A stretch of DNA of 64,000 bases, taken from Panopea generosa (taxonomy: Eukaryota > Mollusca > Bivalvia > Adapedonta > Hiatellidae). Below the pieces are notes generated by a model. The model was not told where the DNA came from. It did no database searches and saw only the letters and a program-made list of their open reading frames with translations. Positions 24,512-35,165 of the stretch are shown piece after piece. Position numbers and translations under genes: made by a program. The stretch covers positions 54,998,464 to 55,062,463 of the forward strand of contig CM055895.1 in assembly GCA_029582155.1 (NCBI GenBank), read 5' to 3'. Each line of letters begins with the position of its first letter. Position 1 is the stretch's first letter.

Positions 24512-26039
24512 GACTTTATCACAAAAGTACAGGAAAACAATATACAATATGAACATATGTGAATATATCAAAATGGTTAATTATTATAAACTGAAAAGAA
24601 GAAGGGATCGACTTGTGTTGAATAAACACAGATGTAATAAAAATAGCAATATATTAATGTACATACAAATGAGCGCAGAAACACTAGTTAAGTGTGTATA
24701 CGAATTGATTCTACGTGACAATATAAACATAGGTCGAATATGGTATGGTTTAACTATTGAAGTTTAAATAAAGAGATAATTATTTATTATGTGTAAAAAA
24801 TATGAAATACATTTTTATGTTACACTTTTTCTAAAAATGTCAATGACTCTATAAAGAGTGTATACGGATAGTCGTTAGTCACACAACTTTAGTACACAGT
24901 TGTGTTAAATGGTTTGGTATAAATATGTCTTCGTATTAATACAGATATAGGTTGAAACATGAATAATTATCTAGCTTATGTTTATATATTATATATCTAA
25001 ATAATTAAATAGTTATACAATAAGGTAATAATTAAACAATTAAATGTCTTTTGTAAAAACATATTTAAAAAAAAATGTTGGAAATAAGTTAATTCTATGT
25101 TTAATGAAATGCTCTTTTTATGTAACATATAGAATCATGGTCAAAAATTAATTTTAAAACTAATATTGAAGATATTAACATAGCAAAACAATATATATCG
25201 AATAATTCTTTCATTAAAAGTAAAGGCAGTTTGTTATTTTACAAATCATGGTTACAGCTAGTAATCAACAAATAAATGATATATATGATTCTAGACACAA
25301 GACGTTTAATACTTTTGAACGAATAAATCAATTATACACTATATGTAATTCAGAATTTCTCAATCGTTTTACTATTACCCAAAGCATACCAAAAAGATGG
25401 AAACACATCATTAAAACAGAGAATATAATAGAAACTGAAAAAACACCATTATTACATCAATTGAGGAAATGTAATTCTCCTAATAGAATTTTATATAATA
25501 TGTAAATTCAGTTGATTAATAACGATAATGAAATAAAACCTCATATAAAATGGGAAGAAATATTTAACAACCTTGACTGGAAAACCATTCACTGTCTACC
25601 TTTCAAAAGTACCATAGACACAAAACTAAGATCATTTCAATACAAATACATTATGAGAATTTTACCTACTAACAAGTTTTTATCTAAATATAAAACAGTT
25701 AAATAGAAAAACTTATTGCAATAACCAAAAACAAACTTAGGTCACATGAAAATAAATGGGAAACATGTAAACTATAATAACGAAAACTATAATGCATACA
25801 GCTTCTCGTCGTCTCAACTGTAAATTTCTACTTGTCTTATCTTGCCCTTTTTTTACTCTCCTTTATTTTCTTTTTATATTCACCCTTCAAATATTACTTG
25901 TAAGACATTGTATGCATGTTATGTTATCTAAAGGTATCATGTAATGTGTTAAAAAATTATATAGCTTGTATTGATACATGAATAGTTTTTGTATAACATT
26001 GTATTATGTCTTACATGGAATAAAAGATATTAATCACAA
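24512..26039 (+). mobile_element. 5'-truncated L1/Tx1-like LINE with 10-bp target duplication
   Basis: The insertion is flanked on both sides by the perfect direct repeat AAATAATCAT (24502-24511 and 26040-26049). The uninterrupted site is visible in duplication copy 1 at about 17263-17275. The coding remnant at 25130-25700 reads in shifted frames: FIKSKGSLLFYKSW, then INDIYDSRHKTFNTFERINQ, then FTITQSIPKRWKHII, then IKWEEIFNNLDWKTIHCLPF, then STIDTKLRSFQYKYIMRIL and PTNKFLSKYK. This is the L1-class ORF2 carboxy-terminal region downstream of the reverse transcriptase. 3' UTR-like sequence follows, ending ATGGAATAAAAGATATTAAT with only a short A-rich tail. Frame shifts show that it is dead. The relic at 29160-32156 is the same general type. 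Confidence 0.85.
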
Positions 26040-27215
26040 AAATAATCATAATAAAATATATTAAGTTTGAGTCAATAAAAAATGTTATGTTTCTTTGACT
26101 TTCTGAATTAATTTATTAAGTAAACTGTGTGGAAAGTAAATTTTATGACATTTAGCTTTTTTGTGCTGAAATTGGGGTTAACCAACCTTATGGGGTGGGG
26201 TTGAGGGGGACAAATAGATGGTAAATGTGACAATTTTCACTCCATCCATTGGACATTTTAATTTTAGTCTATGACAGCACTTTTGTATAATATAGGATTT
26301 AATTGGTCCGCAAATGTTGGAAATAGTGACAATATGGTAAAACATTATAATGTACCTCTATGGAAAGCACAATGATCGTATCTGACTACGTTTAAAACCA
26401 ATGAAAATACAATATAAAAGCATTACTTCTTGTCTGTTAATGTTATACAGTATACATACAAGTATTTCAGACAACGACTATTAATAAGAAATGTACTAAA
26501 GATTCTTTATGCGCATCAAACCGCTGATATGACAAATACTGATAAAAATGTTGTTTATGTATCTACTTCATAGTCTGTGGACGGGTTTATCACTTCCTCT
26601 GTGTTAAATCACCAGAATACTATATTGAAATATATGACCGGTGCAGACGAGAGTAACTGACAGATTGGATAGTCTATCCCAGTTCCTGGTGTCTCCCGAA
26701 TCATGTCATTCAACTTTCACTGAAGCACTTGACCAATGGCCGTGCTCAAATCACACTGCTGTGTAGAACATACTTTTGTCCGGCACACAGTCTACATGTC
26801 AGACGTTCAGAACTTAATTTGTGCAAAACAGAAGGGTAAAGTGTTATTGTTAAATTAACAGTAGTATTTCAATAAAACCGTGTCATAAATTGCCACTTTC
26901 GGAATGATTCTAACCCAGACAGTAGGAACAATACAAAATTGCCAGTAAAACTTTAACTTAAAATGGACATCAAATCTGTAGTAGCTGGTTAAAGCCTTTA
27001 TTTATAGTAATACATATCAATTTAATTTATTTTTACACTAATGTTTTACAATCGCCATTCATTTGTAAAGAGATCATTGGCAATTATAAACGTATATTAA
27101 AGCAGCATGTTAATGTTATCCAATTTCTTTATTTGTGTGCTTTTGGTTGAAAGAAACAATTTTAGCTCGATAGCAAAGTAAGCTTAGAGTGTGAACGAAT
27201 CGCTGTTGTGTCTAT

Positions 27216-29182
27216 GTTCCGAGACGTTTTGTAACGAGCACGATTTTAACTATACTGAACATTTCAACGAGGAGCTTGATACACCTATCACCGTTGCTGA
27301 AATTTTACTTGGCACGAAAAAGTTAAAATCTGGCAAATCTATTGGTATTGATTGTGTGTTAAATGAATATTTCATTGAAAGTTTTGATATTATAGCACCA
27401 TATTTGTGCGACATTTTTAATTCTATTTTAAATTCAGGGTATTTCCCTGAGCGGTGGACAGAGGGAATTATTATCCCATTATACAAAAAGGGTGATAAAA
27501 ATAATGTTAGTAATTATCGTGGCATTGCATTATTAAGTTATCTTTCTAAACTATTTACTACCATTTTGAACAAACAAGTTGAAAATGTTTGTGACAAACA
27601 AGACAGCATTTCTGATGCACAATTTGGATTTTGGAAAGGCAGACCTAAGTTGGTGCCATGTTTGTTTTAAATTCTATTGTACAAAATTATCTAAACAATA
27701 ATAAACGTCTTTACGTAGCTTTTATGGACTTGAAGAAGTGTTTTGACAGTATATACAGAAAAGCTTTATGGTTAAAACTATACAAAACTGGCATACAGGG
27801 TAAAATATTACGGGTGTTTAAAATATATATGAAAAGATTAATTTATGTGTTAAAAGTTGAAACATTTTTTCTGACTTTTTTGAATACTCGATAGGTTTAC
27901 GGCAAAGGAAGGTAATTTCGTCTATTTTAGTATCTCTATTCATGGAAGGCTTAGAAATATATTTGCAAAATAAGGCTGATTCTGGATTATTGATTGATGA
28001 TATAGTAGTAATAGAGTTGCTTTTTGCCGACGATATGGTAATTTTAGGCCAATCACCAGAAGAGTTATAAAATAACTTCAACATTTTACATGCATATTGT
28101 AATATTTGGAGTTCGGAAGTAAATAGTTCTAAAACAAAAATTATGGTCTTTTGACTACGCGGACGTGTAGTACATGGTAAAAAATTGGTCATATAATGGG
28201 CAAAATGTTGAGGTTGTAGATGATTTTAATTACTTACGTACCATTTTTAATTATACTGGTAATTTTTCATTGAATAACGAACATTTAGTAGGTAAAGCTC
28301 TAAAGGCTTTAAACGTTCTATTGATAGATTGTTAGAAAACACATTTAAAACCCAAAATTTTGTGTCAGTTATTTGAATCATTTGTTGGATCAATATTGTG
28401 TTATTCTTCTGAAATTTGGGGTTTCAGTAAGTCCAAGGAAATTGAATGCTTCATTTAAAATTTTGTAAACGCCTTATAAACGTTAGGTTAAGTATATGTA
28501 CAGCTGGGGTTTACGGTGAACTTAGACGTTATCTGCTTTATATTACGCAATATACTAGAATTATAAAGTATTGGTGTAATATAATTAATACTGAAAATAT
28601 CATTATACATAAATTATATCAACAAGGTTGTGCAAAAGGATGTAAAAATTAGGTTTCCACTGTTAAGAAACTATTAAATGATTATGGGTTTTCTTACTTA
28701 TTTACAGATGCTTCTTTTGATAAAAAAAAACATTTCCATGTATATTGAAAAAGCGTGCTATTAATTGCTTTATCCAAGAATGGAATGGCTCAGTTAACAA
28801 TAGTCATATTATAGAAGATTATGAATATTTCAAAAGTAGTTTTGCATATGAACAATATTTAGATATTCTCCAAAACGATTTAAGATTGTTTGTTACTATA
28901 ATTTGATTATCAGCACATACTCTTAAAATTCAAACAGGTCGTTATGCAAGAAATCACATTCCAAGAAATGAGATATATTGCCTTTGTTGTTACACTACTG
29001 AGGTAGAAGATGTATACCATTTATTTGCATCTGTCCTTGCTACAGTGATTTTAGAAAGAGTATATAAATAAACATGTTTTTTCAAAGACCGTCTATGTAC
29101 AAGCTTATGGAATTGCTTAAAACAAATGACAAAAGTATTTTAGTCAGATTTGCTCAGTATATTAGAAAATCAAAGTGCTAAG
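27216..29182 (+). pseudogene. L2/CR1-like LINE ORF2 relic (RT to C-terminus)
   Basis: It starts abruptly within a family I SINE remnant. Its first open frame (27216-27667) carries KKLKSGKSIGIDCVLNEYF, YFPERWTEGIIIPLYKKGDK, NNVSNYRGIALLSYLSKLF and DAQFGF, the RT finger motifs. After a frame shift it reads LYVAFMDLKKCFDSI (motif A region, with Asp). It then gives GLRQRKVISSILVSLFMEGL (motif B region) and ELLFADDMVILGQS (motif C, FADDM). Further down come FNYLRTIF, SSEIWGFSKSKEIECF, LKIQTGRYARNHIPRNEIYC with a Cys/His motif CLCC...EVEDVYHLF, and finally FFQRPSMYKLMELLKTNDKS ending YIRKSKC and a stop near 29182. There are many stops and shifts, so it is inactive. The 5' endonuclease part and the 3' UTR are absent. 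Confidence 0.85.
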
Positions 29183-29645
29183 ATAGAGTCTTCTGATAAG
29201 CTGGCTAGAGAAGCATTAATGAAAGCAAACTATAATGAAAAGTATTCTAGGAAGTATAATGTTAAAGTGATGAATGTAAAAGAGTTACAAGGTGAGACTG
29301 AGGCCTCCCTCACCAAGGGGAAGTTAACAGTCTACTTGCCAAACAAAAAGTAACCTTTAACCCGGACAATATAATAGCGATACATCGCATTCCAGGCAAG
29401 AGAGACAGTGCTCTACTGATACTAAAAAACAACAGCGAGAAGTCCAAGTTAATGAAGGTAGATCGGGTATGAAAACATCAGAACAACGACTCGTTGACGA
29501 TATCACCAGACTGAACATAAACCTCATGTCCAGAATAAGTGACCACAACAGGATGGACACCTCTTGGTATTTCAGTGGATCTGTTTATGGCAAAACAACT
29601 TCAGATGGACGAAGATACAAGTTTGACCTGTATGACAATATTTAA
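29140..29645 (+). pseudogene. L1/Tx1-like LINE ORF1 relic
   Basis: The first open frame reads ILENQSAKIESSDKLAREAL, then ANYNEKYSRKYNVKVMNVKE (RNA-binding domain start). A shift leads to FNPDNIIAIHRIPGKRDSAL and LILKNNSEKSKLMK. A further frame gives RLVDDITRLNINLMSRISDH, then WYFSGSVYGKTTSDGRRYKF and DLYDNI with stop at 29643-29645. This is the order of an L1-class ORF1 protein (RRM plus C-terminal domain). The coiled-coil start is missing because the sequence joins the end of the preceding LINE ORF at about 29160-29182. Confidence 0.75.
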
Positions 29646-30020
29646 TCTGTGATATCCAAATGATTTTATAAACAACTTTGACATTGACAGTATAAACTGT
29701 GAAATTAGAACACGCTTTTGCTTGTTTCTCAATGGATTATTTCTTTTTTGCTACTAATATTATAGATAACAAATAACAACATGAACATTCAGAACCACTG
29801 GATTAATTACATATAAATTAGTGTGTATGAGTAAGTATATGTGACAAAGGACCAACTTACTGCACACACAGACAGTCCAGGAGAATAACAAATAGTTTCT
29901 GCAAATAAGACCATTCTGTTGAATTAAATATTTATTTACTAATATGAATAGGATTATATTTCATTTCAGTGCTTTTAGAGTGTATATTACCTGTGACTTG
30001 TTTATAAATCTGATGTTGTC

Positions 30021-30028
30021 ACCCCCCC

Positions 30029-30080
<52 letters not shown>

Positions 30081-30104
30081 ACCACCACCACCACCACCAC
30101 CACC
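30021..30104. repeat. Compound microsatellite C9-(CA)24-(CCA)9
   Basis: A run of C, then about 24 CA dinucleotides, then about nine CCA/ACC triplets, then a T/C-rich stretch. It lies in the spacer between the ORF1 and ORF2 relics of the L1-like element. The two opposing proline/histidine and glycine/valine/cysteine frames across it are artefacts. Confidence 0.95.
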
Positions 30105-30203
30105 TTTTTTCTCTTTCTCTTTCTGGCAAGAATGACATTGTGATTTTTTTCTCAATATCAAGTGTCTTTTTAAATCCTATTTTTATGACTCTAAATAATT
30201 TCC

Positions 30204-32156
30204 ATGAGTGAAATAAAAATAATGTCCCTAAATTGTCAGTGGCTAGGCCAAAAATATCAAAGCGTACAGATATATTTCATTACTTTAAAGATAAAAAATG
30301 TGATATATATTGTCTGCATAATGCCCATTTCAGTTCAGGAAATGATGAAAAGTTTGTTCGTACTAGGTGGGGAAGTGACTGTTATTTTAGCTCTTATAAA
30401 TATAATGCTAGGGAGTAGCTATAATGATCAATACCAATTTTGATTATAAAGTTCACAAATCCAAGTCAGACTCTAATGGCAATTACCTGATATTAGATAT
30501 AATAGTAGATTCTAATAGGTTTACTTTAGTATCTATATACTGATGACCCGAAGTATTATGAAAATATACAAAATGCATTTGGGGACTTTAGTAGTGAATA
30601 TATTGTATGGTGCGGAGACTTTAATCTTGTGATAGCGCCTGAGCTCGACTATCACAATTATAAATTTATCAATCATAAAAAAGCTAGAGAAAAACTGTTA
30701 GAAATAATTCAGGAGAAATATTTGATAGACCCTTTTAAAGAAACCCATCCTTCAATTAAAAGATTCCAGCAAGCCAGACTAGATTTCTTTCTAATCTCTG
30801 AATATTTTTAACCTTGTATAGAAAGCTTGTATAGAAAATAGCGAAAGATCCGATCATTCAGCTGTAAAACTTGTTTTATGTTTTAATAAATTCGTAAAAG
30901 GCAAACCCCTGTGGAAACATAACTATACCCTACTCAAAGATTTAATATATTTAGAGACTATAAAAGAAAAAAATAAAGAGGTCAGACAACAATATGCTCT
31001 ACCAGTTCATGACATATATAATATTGAGACTATGAAATTCCGTTTAAGGTTAATGGCCAGCTGTTTCTAGAAACAATTATGATGGAAATAAGAGGGAAAT
31101 CTATTTCGTATCCAAGCTATGTAAACAAAATCAGGATAAATAAGTGATAAAAAAATTTTAACAAATTACCGACCTTGAAAAAAATCTAAATTCGAGAAAA
31201 AAATAGAATTTTAAACCTTCAGTGTCAATTAAAAGAAATAAGATAAAATAAGTTAAATGGAGCTGTTATTAGATCAACGGCAATAAATATTACAGAATGT
31301 GAAAAGCCAACAAAATACTTTTGTGCTTTAGAATCACATAATTATTTAAACAAAATAATACTTAAATTGAAAAAAACCCTGATAGATCAGTCTTAACTGA
31401 TCAACATGATATATTAAAAGAAACTGAGATATTTTTATAAAACACTTTGTAGCAGTAGAGATAACCAGTATATAGATATTTATCTAATTGAAACTTTAAA
31501 ACATTCAAATATACCAAAGCTTTATGAGCTGGAATCAAATAAATTAGAAGGTCAACTTTCATATTCAAGATTGTCTGCCTGTAAAATATGGTTAACAACT
31601 GCAACCCAGGAAGAAGTGGATTTACTTGTGAATTTTACAAGGCTTTTGGGGGGCAAATTGGACATTTTGTCCTTAGAGCTCTTCGTAACTCTTAAACCAA
31701 AAGAAATGAAGAAAGACACTTTCTAAAAAAACTATCGCCCAATAACCCTATCAAATACTGTGTACAAAATGGCTTCAGCCTCGGTAGCCAATAGAATGAA
31801 AATTGTATTATGTAACCTTAAAAATAGAGATCAAACTGGATTTTTAACAGGTCTCTGTATATGTGAAAATACAAGATTAACGTATGACATAATGCATTAT
31901 TCAGAGGAAAATCATATTCCACGATAACTGCTCCTTGTTGACTTTGAAAAGCTTTGATTCCTTATTTTGGTCATTTATAATAAAAGTTTTTCAATTTTGG
32001 GCGTTCAATACAGTCGTAGATCAATCTTTTTTATAAAAACTCAGAATCATCAATTAATCAAGGAAGCAATCTATCGTCCTTCATCAACATTGAACGCGGT
32101 TGTAGGCAAGGTGATCCCCTGCCCCCCTATATATTTATACTCTGTGCGGAAATGTT
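30204..32156 (+). pseudogene. L1/Tx1-like LINE ORF2 relic (endonuclease and partial RT)
   Basis: It opens with EIKIMSLNC (apurinic-endonuclease N-terminus), then in a shifted frame RPKISKRTDIFHYFKDKKCD and IYCLHNAHFSS. Next come IVWCGDFNLVIAPELDYHNY (the catalytic GDFN block), KAREKLLEIIQEKYLIDPFK, QQARLDFFLISEYF and SERSDHSAVKL (the SDH motif). Further on are NYRPITLSNTVYKMASASVA, NRDQTGFLTG, LLLVDFEKL (RT motif A region) and, in a shifted frame, SFIIKVFQFW and GDPLPPYIFILC-like sequence (motif B region). The element stops at 32156, where duplicated-unit sequence resumes, so motif C and the C-terminus are lost. Multiple frame shifts and stops are present. Confidence 0.8.
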
Positions 32157-32616
32157 ACAGAGGCTATTATAGTGCTGATGTGACAGGCTTATCAAATACC
32201 AACATATTATCTTGCATAATCTTGATATCCAAATTACTTTTGCTCTAGAGTTAAACTGTACCGCTCATTTCTTAATAAATGATATGTGCACGTAATCATT
32301 AAATTTTGCGCTATGATATTATCACATTGTTATGAAAACTTCATAATGGACCAGCATAAACAATGTCGTATGTTTTACGGTTGTGTTGATATGTGCATAA
32401 TAATCGTAACCAGGCAATGGCGCAGTAGTAAATTTAGTTGATGGAGTTGATGTTTCTAAGTTTTACTTAAATACTAAATATCTTCACTTAATTTTGACTG
32501 GTTACATTATATATTAAACATTATATATGTACAAATAATCATTAGCTAATATCAATGAAACCAAATGCTGTTTTTCTGATGCTTTTCTTTGATTTAAGTT
32601 TTTAAGTATTTAAAAA

Positions 32617-32786
32617 TCGGGACGGTAGTGTAAAGAGTGTTGGCCGCTCACGACAGAGGTTGCCGGTTGCATCTCCCGGTCGACTCGATGTCTCTCATAA
32701 ACAACACTCAGTGCTGGTTCTACCCAGGAAGCGGTCTCGAAAGTAGTTCATATACGCTCTGAGCTATCATCGCAATCGAGCTAAAA
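32617..32786 (+). mobile_element. tRNA-derived SINE (family I), plus strand
   Basis: Reads CGGGACGGTAGTGTAAAGAG, TGTTGGCCGCTCACGACAGA, GGTTGCCGGTTGCATCTCCC (a drifted B box), CTCATAAACAACACTCAGTG, CTGGTTCTACCCAGGAAGCG and CATCGCAATCGAGCTAAAAT. It is opposite in orientation to the copies at 7897 and 8928. It sits in duplication copy 2 in a segment not seen in copies 1 or 3, so it inserted after the duplication. Confidence 0.75.
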
Positions 32787-33429
32787 TACATTAGTATAAA
32801 CTAAACTGAATATTGAAGTTTATACTTAAATATGTTGATTAGAAGCAAGCTGTAAATATCATCATATTGCTTCCAGAATGTCCGTTGTGTTTAAGTATTA
32901 TGTATAACTTTGAAAACATGTTGGTGAAACAAGATTCCTGTATGTTATACGATTGATTGTATATGTGAGATATAATTTCAGATTGTGACAATGATGCAGT
33001 GGTAAAGGTAAAAAAATACAATTGTTGGTTACATTAATAAAGAATATTTTTGTTGCATGTTAAAGAATAGTTATGCAGAATATGACATTATAAATATGAC
33101 TGCTAATGATTGAAACCTGTTTTCTTAATTACGTGCAAAAATTTATAGATTGCCATGCAAAAATATAACTGAAGTTTTTTTAGAATGGATAAAAAAACTG
33201 TATTTGGTGTCATCGATATTAATTAAAGAATATTTACCTAACCAGTCCAAATTAATTGAAAATTTTATGTACTTAAGTAAAACTTAAGAAAATACTGGTG
33301 AAGTTGAGTCCTGGTTTTATTTAAGTATTGGTTGCATAGTTGACAAAGTATTATTCCAACAATAAGAATAATAAATATTTAATAAATGTAGACCATTTTT
33401 AATTACTTTTATGTAAACACAGTTTTATT

Positions 33430-33569
33430 ATTTCCGCTTCCTTTGAATCATGGAGCTCTTCATTATTGGCCAGTTTCACCCGAAAATAGACCACTGTTTA
33501 TGTCGGTGCCAGAGTCTGGGGAGTCGACGGTGATGTATTATCTTATGAACTGCCGCAATAAAACCGAGT

Positions 33570-33605
<36 letters not shown>
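33430..33605 (+). mobile_element. Dispersed retroposon-like element with (GTT)n tail
   Basis: Body blocks are CCGCTTCCTTTGAATCATGG, CACCCGAAAATAGACCACTG, TCGGTGCCAGAGTCTGG and AATAAAACCGAGTTTG, followed by a (TTG)11 tract at 33570-33603. Homologous bodies lie at 39165-39315 (same duplicated locus, tail replaced by TTATTTTTG), 21400-21482 (truncated) and 15455-15530 (independent). The open frame across it is an accident of the repeat. The class is not determined; the tail is like that of retroposed elements. Confidence 0.55.
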
Positions 33606-34317
33606 TTGCTGCGGTCTTTCATTCTTTTCGATCTTTAAATCAGACTTCTGTTTTACCAACATTTTAACTAAATACGTAAAATGTTAACTAGGTTTTGACA
33701 GGTTAGTTGTCTGTGATATAATCAATATCAATGAAACCATATGCATATTCACTGGACCCAGTCTAAAACCATGATAACCTCACTGATTTTCTTATATTTA
33801 AGTGTTTAAGTATATTAGTATTTGTTGGTGAAACTCGAACCAGATAGTTGAACTACTTAGATATTGTCCTACTTTCTCAGTCAAAATATATCGCTAAGAT
33901 TTTTTCAAAACAGAACATTGAACTTTACATAGATTGGCATGACCGTAAGTAGATGTGAACCTACTTCCTCAGTCAAAGAATTCGCTTCAAGAAAGAAAAT
34001 GTAGATCAATATCTATGTCGGTTAGAAGTTACATAGAAAAGTCGATATAACTTTTGTTCTATATAAAGACCTATACACAGAGCGGATCTGAAAAATAAAT
34101 GGCTAATTTATCATTTTCCTGAGCTATGATATAAAAAGAATCTTACATTCGTGTTCATTTATTATTGAATGTATGAAACACGTTGGCACAGCCTCACATA
34201 ATATGTGTTTATTTACTCGGTAAATTAAAAAAGCACTCATGTAAGATTTTCTATGTAGTTTACAGATAAAATACACAATGATTACTCACTGGCTTTATCT
34301 AAAGTCAACATTCTATA

Positions 34318-34497
34318 CTGAACGGAACAGCTAACCCGCCATTGTTGTATATCCAATAACTTCGACAAGATAGTGAGTAGCGTTATCAAACTTTGTATAC
34401 AGCATTAACAGACAATTATGTATTTGCTTTGTTTTTTGTTATTCTAACTGTTCTTCCTCATTGAAGATCAAATTTTAAAATAAGCTGTTCCGTGCAG
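34318..34497. mobile_element. mariner-type MITE with CTGAACGGAACAGCTA termini, second copy
   Basis: 180 bp with left end CTGAACGGAACAGCTAACCC and right end AAGCTGTTCCGTGCAG, flanked by TA on each side. Its internal phrase, ATTAACAGACAATTATG, is the reverse complement of the phrase in the 17894 element, so it is inserted in the opposite sense. Copy 1 at about 21715-21735 has the corresponding sequence without the insertion (CTACATGCTACATATATTGG). Confidence 0.8.
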
Positions 34498-34699
34498 TAT
34501 ATATTGGCCTCCTTGGACAGAAAACAGAACAAGTTATTCAACTAACGGAATCAAAATCATTAAAAAAACAAAGACATTCAAAAATTGCAGATATTAGATT
34601 ATTTTTAGATCATTTATATACTTTTATGCTTACTTCCATTTTAAATATATAGTTGAGATATTCAATAAGTATAAAGTTAAAATATGAAATATTTGAAAC

Positions 34700-35165
34700 A
34701 TATTACAGTTATATACAAACAAAATAAATAATTAGCACCCGGCCCAATGGGCCTATAAGTTACCTACAATTAAATAGTAGTTGAAACCCATCAAAATATA
34801 TATAAAATGTGCACATGAAACGGTCGAGTGGTAATAGTTATATAACTTGTAGCAATAGCTGACCTCCTAGTTTAAAAGTTAATTGGGCAAATAGAACGAA
34901 AGATGAATGTATTAATGCCATAAATCACTGTTTAAAAATAAATAATATTTCTTCTTACATGATAAGCGTTGAATATATTTGAGCACAATTATATAATATT
35001 TACAAAATGAAGATATTCGTAGTGTTTACACCATCCTTCCTTTTTATCCTGTTCTTCTCGTGCAATATCATATAATTTAAACAATTATTACTTAAAAAGA
35101 GCATGATTAACTAGTTTTCTATTGCAAAACACATCAAACGTTACATTAACATCTAAAATTTAATG
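34700..35165. other. Unassigned interval between duplication copies 2 and 3
   Basis: Sequence here does not match the duplicated unit. It includes CCGGCCCAATGGGCCTATAA near 34740, loosely like the element at 46903. No gene is visible. Confidence 0.35.

Larger units (their letters stand above)
23530..34700. repeat. Segmental duplication, copy 2, expanded by LINE insertions
   Basis: Homologous to copy 1 at 23530-24511, 26040-27215 and 32157-34700. The intervening segments are LINE sequence. Relative to copy 1, the segment equivalent to 18930-21070 is missing where the LINE block 27216-32156 sits, so insertion was accompanied or followed by a deletion of about 2.1 kb. The end of the copy, equivalent to 22000-23520, is also missing. 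Confidence 0.65.

Noticed and set aside
29944-30161. Frames rich in Pro/His and Gly/Val/Cys
   Set aside because: They span the compound microsatellite and are artefacts.
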